DNA of 64,000 nucleotides from Streptomyces sp. CBMA152 (GTDB lineage: Bacteria > Actinomycetota > Actinomycetes > Streptomycetales > Streptomycetaceae): the NCBI RefSeq assembly GCF_014596475.1, contig NZ_MECJ01000039.1:124001-188000 (forward strand). The letters run 5' to 3'. Positions 45,509 through 52,821 of this stretch are shown piece by piece. Under the pieces are notes generated by a model. The model saw only the letters and a program-made list of their open reading frames with translations, was not told the DNA's origin and made no database searches. The position numbers and the translations under genes were made by a program. The first letter of the stretch is position 1, and every line of letters begins with the position of its first letter.

Positions 45509-45562
45509 TGGGCTGGTCGCGCCCGCGCGGCGGAGCCGCAAATGTCACAGCCCCGCGCCCCC
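45509..45562. repeat. Variant interspersed repeat
   Basis: It begins and ends like the CGCGCAGTTCCCCGCGCC repeat (GGGCTGGTCGCGC...CCCCGCGCCCC), but the middle is replaced by GCGCGGCGGAGCCGC plus 12 bases, which forms a small hairpin. It sits in the 324-base gap between the MocR gene and the stress-protein gene. The rest of that gap holds the MocR sites and nothing else I can support. Confidence 0.6.
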
Positions 45563-45614
45563 AAACGGACGCGGGGACGTATCGGGCTGCTACTAGTTCG
45601 CTCCGGAGGCCGAA

Positions 45615-46109
45615 GTGAGCTCGCGCGGGCGCGTCGTCGTCGGCGTCAGTGGGTCGCTCGGCGGGCTTGCCGCCTTGCGCGCGGGGGCCGGGGAAGCGCG
45701 GCGTAGTGGGCGCGTGCTTGTCGCCGTCATCGCTTGGGAGCCGCCCGAAGGGCGGGCCCTGTATCTGCGCAATCCCGAGCCCGCCTGGGCCGCGCACTGG
45801 GAGCTGGATGCGCGGCAGCGGCTCGACCGGGCCTTTGAGGATGCCTTTGGCGGGCTGCCCGACGGGGTCGAGGTGCGCAAGGTGGCGGGGATGGACCGGC
45901 CCGGGCGGGTGCTGTGTGCCGTCGCCGGTCGGCCCGATGATCTGCTGGTCGTGGGCGGGCGCCCGGGTGCCTGGTGGGCGCCGGTGCGCCGGTATGTGTT
46001 GCGGCACGCCAAGTGCCCGCTTCTGACCGTACCGGCGCCCCGCCCACCGAAGGGTGCCGCCCGGGAGCTGCGGCATGCGACAGCGGAGGACTTCACCCTC
46101 CGGGGCTGA
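45615..46109 (+). CDS. Universal stress protein family
   Basis: 164 residues from GTG 45615. The opening strand is RVVVGVSGSLGGLAALRAGA; the nucleotide-loop region DDLLVVGGRPGAWWAPVRRY and the final strand CPLLTVPAP match UspA topology. The ATP-binding GxxGxxxxxxxxxGS motif is altered here, so ATP binding may be lost. It converges on the 46114-46695 gene with a 4-base gap. Confidence 0.85.
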   Translation: MSSRGRVVVGVSGSLGGLAALRAGAGEARRSGRVLVAVIAWEPPEGRALYLRNPEPAWAAHWELDARQRLDRAFEDAFGGLPDGVEVRKVAGMDRPGRVLCAVAGRPDDLLVVGGRPGAWWAPVRRYVLRHAKCPLLTVPAPRPPKGAARELRHATAEDFTLRG

Positions 46110-46113
46110 GCCC

Positions 46114-46695
46114 TCAGCCGCCGCCCCGGTCGTCCCCCGCCTCCGGAGGCAGGATGTCCTGCGGGGCGTCGCGGGCCAACAGCGTGAAGAGTTCCGTCGC
46201 CGGATACGCGTGGTCCGCCTCGACCCCGGGCGGGGCCGGGGCCGCCGGGATCAGCGTGTCCGACGCCTCGCCGTGCAGCCAGACCGCGATCAGGTGGACG
46301 GCCGGAAGATGCAGCAGACGCACCTCCGCGTCGCCCGACTCACGGTCCGCCGCGTCGAGCGCGGCCGCCGTTCCGGCCACGAACGGGCCGTAGTTGAGCT
46401 GGCTGAAGACATGGCCGCCCGCCTCGTCCCGTACCGTCTCGGCGAGCGCGACCGGGCCGGAGGAGTGCTGGACGAGATAGCGCCAGGCCACCGGCCGCGC
46501 CCCGGCAAGGCCGCCCGGCAGATCGGCGAGCCCGATCACGTACATCTGGAGGGGATGGGCGAGTTGGAGTTCGTCGGCCCCGGCGGGCACCAGTGTCTGC
46601 GCCGGGCGGACCCGGCCGAGGCCCGCGAGGAGCTCGACCCCGGCCTCGGCGGCGGAACGCGACTCCTGGGGTGGCTGCGGTACTTGAAGCGCCAT
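46114..46695 (-). CDS. Conserved hypothetical, third gene of the C70-protease cluster
   Basis: 193 residues with no signal peptide or membrane segment. Recognisable stretches are LQMYVIGLADLPGGLAGARP, WRYLVQHSSGPVALAETV, FSQLNYGPFVAGTAAALDAA and LIAVWLHGEASDTLIPAAPA. I recognise no family. It starts 9 bases after the protease gene, so it is probably co-transcribed with it. Confidence 0.7.
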   Translation of the reverse strand: MALQVPQPPQESRSAAEAGVELLAGLGRVRPAQTLVPAGADELQLAHPLQMYVIGLADLPGGLAGARPVAWRYLVQHSSGPVALAETVRDEAGGHVFSQLNYGPFVAGTAAALDAADRESGDAEVRLLHLPAVHLIAVWLHGEASDTLIPAAPAPPGVEADHAYPATELFTLLARDAPQDILPPEAGDDRGGG

Positions 46696-46704
46696 GGTCC
46701 GTCC

Positions 46705-47517
46705 CTATGCCCGGGTGTAGTAGCTGTGGGTCCAGGTGCCACTGCCCTGGTAGTTGGTCGCGAGCGTGTTGTACACCTGGTCGGAGGGGCCGTAGATCGG
46801 GTCGTCCACGGCGACGATCGCATCCGAGTTGTTGTACGGCGCGTCCACGCCCATCGCGGTGAGGAAGTGCCCGCCGCCGGTCGACCAGCCGATCCTGATG
46901 CAGAGCGGTCGGCCCGCCTTGATCTCGGACTCGACGGTCGCGAAGTCCACCTGGTTCGTGACCATGTGGTCGAGGTGGCCGACGATGCTCAGTGGATTGT
47001 CCAGCGGCTGCTGGGAGTTGCAGCCCGCGCCGCTCGCCCCGCCGGCGCAGCAGTCGGTGCGCCCGGTCTGCTGGTTGGCCACCGCGCACTGCGTCCACGT
47101 ACTGCCCGCGTTGTAGAAGAGCGCGATGCTGGTGGAGACCGCAGCCCAGCACCAGTTGGTCTGCTGCTGGTGCTGCATCACGAAGGCCAGCCGGCCGCCC
47201 TCCCACAGGCTGTAGACCGGCTTGTCGTCCAGGACCGTGATGTCGGTGACGATGTGCAGCGGCGCACCCCAGTCGACAGTGACCACGAAACCCACTCCGT
47301 GGTTGGGGTCGTACGGCGGTGAGTGCGGGCTGATGTTGCTCACCCGGACCGGCGCCTCGCCCACGAACCTCGGGCTGTGCTTGAGGTCGTTGGGGTCCAC
47401 GCTGTACTCGGAGACCGTGACGATCACGGTCGAGTCGTGGTCGATGATGCCCCAGTTGAAGTTCAGCGCCGTCCGGCCCTGCAGACCGGCCCAGTACTGA
47501 CGTGCGGTACGCGGCAT
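46705..47517 (-). CDS. Papain-like cysteine protease (AvrRpt2/C70-like) with N-terminal accessory domain
   Basis: 270 residues, no obvious signal peptide. Residues 1-101 are a beta-rich domain about 78% identical, without gaps, to the separate protein at 47527-47853. Residues ~110-270 are a papain-like domain: catalytic Cys in QQQTNWCWAAVSTSIALFYN, a CCAGG...GCNSQQPLDN insert, catalytic His in WSTGGGHFLTAMGVD, and Asp in VAVDDPIYGPSDQVYN. This order and the TNWCWAA phrase resemble Peptidase_C70 (AvrRpt2-like). Substrate and cellular target are unknown. Confidence 0.78.
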   Translation of the reverse strand: MPRTARQYWAGLQGRTALNFNWGIIDHDSTVIVTVSEYSVDPNDLKHSPRFVGEAPVRVSNISPHSPPYDPNHGVGFVVTVDWGAPLHIVTDITVLDDKPVYSLWEGGRLAFVMQHQQQTNWCWAAVSTSIALFYNAGSTWTQCAVANQQTGRTDCCAGGASGAGCNSQQPLDNPLSIVGHLDHMVTNQVDFATVESEIKAGRPLCIRIGWSTGGGHFLTAMGVDAPYNNSDAIVAVDDPIYGPSDQVYNTLATNYQGSGTWTHSYYTRA

Positions 47518-47526
47518 CGGCCCCCC

Positions 47527-47853
47527 TCAGCCGTTCTGGTACTCGATGTCGACGGGTGGCCCGTCGAGCACCGTGATGTCGGTGACGATGTGCAGCGGGG
47601 AGCCCCACTCGACGTTGACCGTGAAGGTGACACCGTGGTTCGGGTCGTACGGCGGCGAGTGCGGGCTGATGTTCTCCACGGTGACCGTGGCGGCGCCGAT
47701 GAACCGGGGGCTGTGTCGGGGGTCGTTGTTGTCCACGCTGTACTCGGACGCGGTGATGATCACGGTCGAGTCGTGGTTGATGATGCCCCAGTTGAAGTTG
47801 AGCCTGGTGCGTCCTTGGAGATTCCACCAGTACTGGCGTGCTGTCTGTGGCAT
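47527..47853 (-). CDS. Stand-alone copy of the protease N-terminal domain
   Basis: 108 residues (MPQTARQYWWNLQGRTRLNF ... PLHIVTDITVLDGPP). It aligns ungapped with residues 1-101 of the neighbouring protease, with 22 differences by eye. It is first in the three-gene run, 9 bases before the protease ATG. It could be a structural partner, a substrate-recruiting module or a trans-acting inhibitor, as known for propeptide-like inhibitors of papain enzymes. None of these is demonstrated. Confidence 0.8.
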   Translation of the reverse strand: MPQTARQYWWNLQGRTRLNFNWGIINHDSTVIITASEYSVDNNDPRHSPRFIGAATVTVENISPHSPPYDPNHGVTFTVNVEWGSPLHIVTDITVLDGPPVDIEYQNG

Positions 47854-47937
47854 ACGGGCCTCCGCGCGGGGTCAGGCCGGGCACATGACGCATCCATGCC
47901 CCGCTCCGCCCCTTCCGACGCGGGGGCGTAGACGAAT

Positions 47938-48576
47938 TCACCCCGGTTGGCGAATGAGCCGGCGCGCCGAGGCGGCCGCGACCGCCGCCGTGCGCGACTC
48001 CACTCCCAACTTGGCGTAGATATGCACCAGATGGGACTTGACCGTCGCCTGGCTCAGGAAGAGCCGCTTGCTGATCTGCTGGTTGGAGAGCCCGTCGCCG
48101 ACGAGTTGCAGCACTTCCAGCTCGCGGCGGGTCAGCGCCTCGGCCGGGGTGCGCATCCGGTCCATCAGCCGGTGCGCCACCGCCGGGGCGAGCGCCGACT
48201 GCCCGGCCGCCGCCGTGCGCACGGCCGCCGCCAGCTCCTCCGGCGGCGCGTCCTTGAGCAGATACCCGGACGCGCCCGCCTCCACCGCCGCCAGGATGTC
48301 GGCGTCCGTGTCGTACGTGGTGAGGACGAGCACCCGGGGCGCGCCCGGCCGTGCGGTGATCGCGGCCGTCGCCGCCGAGCCGTGCAGGCCCGTGCCGAAC
48401 TGGAGGTCCATGAGGACGACGTCGAAACCGCCCTCGGCCGTGAGCTCCACCGCCCGCTCGGCGGTGGCGGCCTCCCCGGCCACGGTGAAGTCCGGCTCGG
48501 TGTCGAGCACGGCCCGCAGCCCCGCTCGTACGATCGGGTGGTCGTCCGCGAGGAGCAGCCTGATCGGGTCGCTCAT
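47938..48576 (-). CDS. NarL/LuxR-type response regulator
   Basis: 212 residues from ATG 48576. Receiver domain: LLLADDHPIVRAGLR, phospho-acceptor Asp in VVLMDLQFG, switch Thr in VLVLTTYD and Lys in YLLKDAPP. LuxR HTH: LTRRELEVLQLVGDGLSNQQ, SQATVKSHLVHIYAKLG. ATGA overlap with the histidine kinase gene. The pair faces an FtsX/ATPase exporter across 134 bases, its likely target. Confidence 0.93.
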   Translation of the reverse strand: MSDPIRLLLADDHPIVRAGLRAVLDTEPDFTVAGEAATAERAVELTAEGGFDVVLMDLQFGTGLHGSAATAAITARPGAPRVLVLTTYDTDADILAAVEAGASGYLLKDAPPEELAAAVRTAAAGQSALAPAVAHRLMDRMRTPAEALTRRELEVLQLVGDGLSNQQISKRLFLSQATVKSHLVHIYAKLGVESRTAAVAAASARRLIRQPG

Positions 48577-49775
48577 GACGTGCTCCGGTCGAGCGGCAGC
48601 GTGATCGGACCGGTCGTGTACGTGCCCCGGTCCAGCGGCAGGGTGATCGCCACCGCCGTGCCCTGGCCCGGTGCGGACTCGACGCTCAGGGTGCCGCCGA
48701 GCGAGCGGGCCCGTGAGCGCATCGCCGGGAGTCCGAAGCCGCCCGTGCCGGACGGCCGTACGCCGCGCGGGTCGAAGCCGCGTCCGTCGTCGACGACATC
48801 CAGTGCCACCGAGGTGTCCATGAAGCTGAGGGTGATCTCCGCGCGCTCCGCCGCCGCGTGCTGGACCGTGTTGGCGAGCGCCGACTGGGCGATCCGCAGC
48901 AGCGCGACCTCGTACGGAGTGGGCAGCTCGACCGGTGTGCCACTCACACCGAACTGCACGGCGGGACCGGGCGTGGAGGCGCAGAGCCGTTCCAGCGCGC
49001 CGGGCAGCGAGGCCTGCTCCAGATCCGGCGGCGTCAGCGCGCGCACGAAACGGCGGGCCTCGGCCAGGTTGTCCTGGGCGGCCGTACGGGCCTGTTCGAC
49101 ATGGGTGCGGGCCGGGTCGTCCGGTCCGAGCGCGCGCTCGGCGGCGCGCAGGAGCAGCTGGATGGACGACAGGCCCTGCGCCAGGGTGTCGTGGATCTCG
49201 CGGGCGAGCCGTTCGCGCTCGGCGAGCGTGCCCGCCGCGCGCTCGGCGTCGGCGAGTTCGGCGCGGGTGGAGACCAGCTCCTCGATGAGCTCGCGCCGCC
49301 GCTCGCTCTCCCGGTACAGCGCTTCGTAACCGCGTACGGTCGCGACCGCCACGGCGGCACCGAGCAGCGGCCCGATGAACGTGCCGGGTGTGACCTGCTC
49401 GCCGTGGAGCAGGAAGCTCGCGATGGCCGCGCCCGCCGTCGCTGCCACGACGGGCGTGCCCCAGCGGATGGGGAGCAGATGCAGCTGGAGGAAGTAGAGC
49501 GGGAAGGCCAGCCACAGGGCGTCCGGCGAGAGCGTGAGGAGCACCAGCCAGATGGCGCCGAGCGCCCCGAGCCACCAGGCCGCCTCCTGGGTCCGGGGCC
49601 GCACCCTGGGCACCAGCACCCCCGCCGCGTACACCGCGGCCAGCGCGCCCACCGTGACAAGGACGGACACCTGGCCCAGCGCCCGTACGGCCACCAGCAC
49701 GAGCAGCCCGCACAGCAGCGCGTGCAGACACAGGCGCAGCAGCCGGGCGACCGGGGTGTGGGGGAGGGGGCTCAT
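48573..49775 (-). CDS. Sensor histidine kinase (HisKA_3)
   Basis: 400 residues from ATG 49775. N-terminal membrane segments span residues ~10-165 with very short external loops, as in intramembrane-sensing kinases. The phospho-acceptor is ERERLAREIHDTLAQG and the ATPase domain has LRIAQSALANTVQHA, VVDDGRGFDP and GGFGLPAMRSRA. The C-terminal ITLPLDRGTYTTGP is partly repeated (ITLPLDRSTS), matching a 23-bp DNA repeat. It is coupled to the response regulator. Confidence 0.92.
   Translation of the reverse strand: MSPLPHTPVARLLRLCLHALLCGLLVLVAVRALGQVSVLVTVGALAAVYAAGVLVPRVRPRTQEAAWWLGALGAIWLVLLTLSPDALWLAFPLYFLQLHLLPIRWGTPVVAATAGAAIASFLLHGEQVTPGTFIGPLLGAAVAVATVRGYEALYRESERRRELIEELVSTRAELADAERAAGTLAERERLAREIHDTLAQGLSSIQLLLRAAERALGPDDPARTHVEQARTAAQDNLAEARRFVRALTPPDLEQASLPGALERLCASTPGPAVQFGVSGTPVELPTPYEVALLRIAQSALANTVQHAAAERAEITLSFMDTSVALDVVDDGRGFDPRGVRPSGTGGFGLPAMRSRARSLGGTLSVESAPGQGTAVAITLPLDRGTYTTGPITLPLDRSTS
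48585..48649. repeat. 23-bp imperfect repeat in the kinase 3' end
   Basis: 48585-48607 and 48627-48649 match at 21 of 23 bases with a 42-bp period (14 codons). This produced a 14-residue C-terminal duplication in the kinase without a frameshift. Confidence 0.75.
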
Positions 49776-49908
49776 AGGACTTCCAGCGTAAGCGGGCCCG
49801 GGCCCGGCCCGGTCAATCGAAAGTTTGATATGCGGATCCGTCCTTCGATCCGGGGCATGCGTGCTGTGGCGCGATGCCCCGGCGGGCCCGGGCCGCGAGG
49901 CTGGAGCC

Positions 49909-50946
49909 ATGTTCGTCGCATGGAGAGATCTCCGGTTCGCCAGGGGCCGGTTCGCGCTGATGGGGACGGTGGTGGTGCTCATCACCCTGCTCGTCGGCCT
50001 GCTGTCCGGGCTCACCGCCGGGCTGGCCCGGGACAACACCTCGGCCGTCACCGCGCTGCCCGCCGACCGGCTCGCGCTGGCCGCCCCGCCCTCCGGCCAG
50101 TCGGTCTCCTTCACGAGCTCGATACTGCGGCCGTCGGTGTGGGAGCGCTGGGGCCGGGTGCCCGGGGTGCGCTCCGCCGAGCCGATCGCGATCTCCACGG
50201 TGAACGCCAAGGCGGGCGAGCGGACGGCCGGCGTGTCGGTCTTCGCCGTCCGCCCCGGCTCGGGTCTTTCGCCGGTACGGGACGGGGGCGCCGTGCTCTC
50301 GCGGGGTGCGGCGGACAAGCTGCGCGCGGCGGTGGGGGACACGGTGGTCCTCGGCGGTCGCGCGCTGAAGGTGTCGGCGGTGCGGGGCGCGGACTCGTAC
50401 AGCCATACGCCGGTCGTCTGGACGGCGCTCGCGTCCGGCGCCCCGGCCACGGTGGTGGTGCTCCGGCTCGGCGACGGGGTGCCGCTCGCCGCGACGGATC
50501 GGGAGCTGGGGACGACGACCCGCACGCTGGACGGCGCGCTGTCGGCGCTGCCCTCCTACCAGGCCGAGAACGGCTCGCTCCAGCTCATGCGGGGGTTCCT
50601 GTTCGTCATCTCCGCGCTGGTCGTCGGGGCGTTCTTCACCGTCTGGACGATTCAGCGGAGCGGGGACATCGCGGTCCTGAAGGCGCTGGGTGCGTCGACG
50701 CCGTACCTCCTTGCCGACGCGCTCGGGCAGGCGGTGGTGATGCTGTGCGTGGGGACGGCGGCGGGTACGGGGCTCGCGGCGCTGGTCGGGGGGCTGGTCG
50801 AGGACTCGGTCCCGTTCGTCCTCGATGCCCGCACCACTCTGATCCCCGCGCTGGTCCTGATCGCGCTCGGCGCGTTCGGCGCCGCTCTGTCCATCCGGCG
50901 GATCACCGCCGTCGACCCGCTGACCGCGTTGGGAAGTGCCCGATGA
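49909..50946 (+). CDS. FtsX/MacB-type ABC exporter permease
   Basis: 345 residues from ATG 49909. Helix 1 (FALMGTVVVLITLLVGLLSG) is followed by a ~190-residue extracellular MacB-like domain and three C-terminal helices (FLFVISALVVGAFFTVWTI, ADALGQAVVMLCVGTAAGTG, TLIPALVLIALGAFGAALSI). It ends in ITAVDPLTALGSAR. It partners the overlapping ATPase gene (ATGA). The divergent two-component genes suggest stress-induced efflux or envelope-disturbance response. Confidence 0.9.
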   Translation: MFVAWRDLRFARGRFALMGTVVVLITLLVGLLSGLTAGLARDNTSAVTALPADRLALAAPPSGQSVSFTSSILRPSVWERWGRVPGVRSAEPIAISTVNAKAGERTAGVSVFAVRPGSGLSPVRDGGAVLSRGAADKLRAAVGDTVVLGGRALKVSAVRGADSYSHTPVVWTALASGAPATVVVLRLGDGVPLAATDRELGTTTRTLDGALSALPSYQAENGSLQLMRGFLFVISALVVGAFFTVWTIQRSGDIAVLKALGASTPYLLADALGQAVVMLCVGTAAGTGLAALVGGLVEDSVPFVLDARTTLIPALVLIALGAFGAALSIRRITAVDPLTALGSAR

Positions 50947-51632
50947 CCGCGCCGCTGCTCCTGGAATCCGTCACCCTGACCTACCCGGACGGGGACGGCC
51001 GGCTCACCGCGCTCGACGACGTCAGCCTCGCCGTGCCAGCCGGCACCCTGACGGCGTGCGTGGGGCCGTCGGGGTCGGGCAAGTCCAGCTTGCTGGCGGT
51101 TGCGGCGACACTGATCGCGCCGGACCGGGGGCGGGTGGTGGTGGCCGGGGCCGAGACGGGGTCGCTCAGCGCGGGGGAGCGGGCGGCGCTGCGGCGTGAT
51201 CGGATCGGGATTGTGTTCCAGCAGCCGAATCTGCTGCCGTCGCTTACGGCGGCCGAGCAGTTGCAGGTCATGGCGCATCTGTCGGGCGCGAAGCCCGCGG
51301 GGGCGCGGGTGCGGGCGCTCGAACTGCTCGACGCGGTCGGCCTCGCGGACCTCGCGGACCGGCGTCCGCATCAGTTGTCCGGGGGGCAGCGGCAGCGGGT
51401 GAACATCGCTCGGGCGTTGATGAACGGGCCGTCCGTGCTCTTGGTCGACGAGCCGACGAGCGCGCTCGACCACGCGCGGGGCGCCGCCGTCCTGGACCTT
51501 CTGGTCCGGCTCACCCGGGAGCGCGCCACCGCGACCGTGCTTGTCACCCATGACGTGGGCCACCTGGAGCGGGTGGATCACGTGGTGGAGATGGGGGATG
51601 GGCGGCTCGGCGCCGGGCGCGTGGTCGGCTGA
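50943..51632 (+). CDS. ABC transporter ATP-binding protein (LolD/MacB type)
   Basis: 229 residues. Walker A GPSGSGKSSLL, Q-loop FQQPNLLPSLTAAEQ, signature LSGGQRQRVNIARAL, Walker B VLLVDEPTSALD and H-loop VTHDVGH. It energises the FtsX-type permease encoded upstream, with which it is translationally coupled. Confidence 0.94.
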   Translation: MTAPLLLESVTLTYPDGDGRLTALDDVSLAVPAGTLTACVGPSGSGKSSLLAVAATLIAPDRGRVVVAGAETGSLSAGERAALRRDRIGIVFQQPNLLPSLTAAEQLQVMAHLSGAKPAGARVRALELLDAVGLADLADRRPHQLSGGQRQRVNIARALMNGPSVLLVDEPTSALDHARGAAVLDLLVRLTRERATATVLVTHDVGHLERVDHVVEMGDGRLGAGRVVG

Positions 51633-51640
51633 CCGTTGTC

Positions 51641-51675
51641 GGTGGCTGGTCGCGCAGTTCCCCGCGCCCCTGGGG
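51641..51675. repeat. Interspersed repeat, second copy
   Basis: GGTGGCTGGTCGCGCAGTTC followed by CCCGCGCCCCTGGGG, in the 70-base gap between convergent genes. The core is identical to that at 43751-43774 over about 23 bases. Confidence 0.75.
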
Positions 51676-51702
51676 GTACGGGGAAGCCCGTTCCGAGCGT
51701 GC

Positions 51703-52503
51703 TCAGCCCTGGTTCGTGTTGGCCAGCGCAGCAGACAGCTCCACCGCAACCCCCTGCAGGATCGGGACGATCTTCTCCGTCGCCGCCTCCGTTACCCGGC
51801 CCGCCGGGCCGGAGATGGAGATGGCCGCGGCCGTCGGGGAGTTCGGGACCGACACCGCGAGGCAGCGGACTCCTATTTCCTGCTCGTTGTCGTCGACCGC
51901 GTACCCCGCCCGCCGCACCTGCTCCAGCGCGTCGAGGAAGCCCTCGGGTGTGGTGATGGTCTTCTCGGTGGCCGCCGGCATGCCCGTACGGGCGAGCAGT
52001 GCGCGCACCTCCTCCGGCGGGGTGTGCGCGAGCAGGGCCTTGCCGACGCCCGTGGAGTGCGGCAGCACCCGGCGGCCCACCTCGGTGAACATCCGCATCG
52101 AGTGCTTGGACGGCACCTGCGCCACGTACACGATCTCGTCCCCGTCGAGCAGCGCCATGTTGGCGGTCTCGCCGGTCTCCTCGACCAGACGGGCCAGATA
52201 CGGCCGCGCCCAGGTGCCGAGCAGTCGGGACGCGGACTCGCCGAGGCGGATCAGACGCGGGCCGAGCGCGTACCGCCGGTTGGCCTGCTGGCGGACATAG
52301 CCGCAGGCCACGAGCGTACGCATCAGGCGGTGGATGGTCGGCAGGGGCAGGCCGCTGCTGGCGGAGAGCTCGCTGAGGCCGACCTCGCCCCCGGCGTCGG
52401 CCATCCGCTCAAGGAGGTCGAAGGCGCGCTCAAGGGACTGGACGCCACCGCTCGCGGCGGATGGCTTGGAGGCGTCGGTGGTGCTGGCGCTGGACGTCGG
52501 CAC
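51703..52503 (-). CDS. allR: IclR-family regulator (AllR-like)
   Basis: 266 residues. N-terminal winged HTH at residues ~20-80 (VQSLERAFDLLERMADAGGE, LSASSGLPLPTIHRLMRTL). The C-terminal effector domain has NMALLDGDEIVYVAQVPSKH, LPHSTGVGKALLAHTP and GYAVDDNEQEIGVRCLAVSV. It is divergent from allantoinase. By position and family it corresponds to the AllR repressor of allantoin and glyoxylate genes described in S. coelicolor. A TTCC-N7-GGAA box in its own promoter region suggests autoregulation. Confidence 0.85.
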   Translation of the reverse strand: MPTSSASTTDASKPSAASGGVQSLERAFDLLERMADAGGEVGLSELSASSGLPLPTIHRLMRTLVACGYVRQQANRRYALGPRLIRLGESASRLLGTWARPYLARLVEETGETANMALLDGDEIVYVAQVPSKHSMRMFTEVGRRVLPHSTGVGKALLAHTPPEEVRALLARTGMPAATEKTITTPEGFLDALEQVRRAGYAVDDNEQEIGVRCLAVSVPNSPTAAAISISGPAGRVTEAATEKIVPILQGVAVELSAALANTNQG

Positions 52504-52637
52504 GGCGCGGTCCTTTCATGCTGGCAGGTGAGCAGCCTACTTGGCGGATTGTCGCCGTACAGTGCGTACGTGGGGCGTCCTGGCCGGTCAGGGCTGGTTT
52601 GTCCGGTCGAGGTGGGTGCCCCGTGGCGATAGCTACA

Positions 52638-52673
52638 TTCTGAGAAGTGAAATTCTAATTCCATTCTGTGGAA
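52638..52673. promoter_or_regulatory. TTCC-N7-GGAA operators in the allR-allB intergenic region
   Basis: TTCCATTCTGTGGAA (52659-52673) is a good box. 52638-52652 (TTCTGAGAAGTGAAA) is a degenerate partner at the usual 6-base spacing. On the minus strand TTGGAG and TAGAAT flank the good box with 18-base spacing, so it lies in the spacer of a possible allR promoter. The rest of the 318-base gap holds the allB promoter elements. Confidence 0.55.
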
Positions 52674-52750
52674 ACCTCCAAGACCCACGCCGTTGGTGGT
52701 CGCCGGAGTCGGGACACCCTTGACGGCTCCCTGATCGGCGTGAAGACTCC

Positions 52751-52767
52751 TTCAACAGTTCGTTGAA
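52751..52767 (+). promoter_or_regulatory. TTCAACA-type operator of the allantoin operon
   Basis: TTCAACAGTTCGTTGAA is a near-perfect palindrome. TTGAAT (52763-52768) within it could be a -35 with TTGCAT (52786-52791) as -10. TTGACG (52720-52725) upstream offers a second promoter with the box just after its -10. Confidence 0.6.
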
Positions 52768-52821
52768 TTTCGCTGGCTGAGTCAGTTGCATCAGTCGAAC
52801 CACTGGGAAGTGAGGGCTCGG

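Noticed and set aside
45400..45618. 72-codon plus-strand frame before the stress-protein gene
   Set aside because: The second half is the interspersed repeat variant and the frame overlaps the next start; no family recognised.
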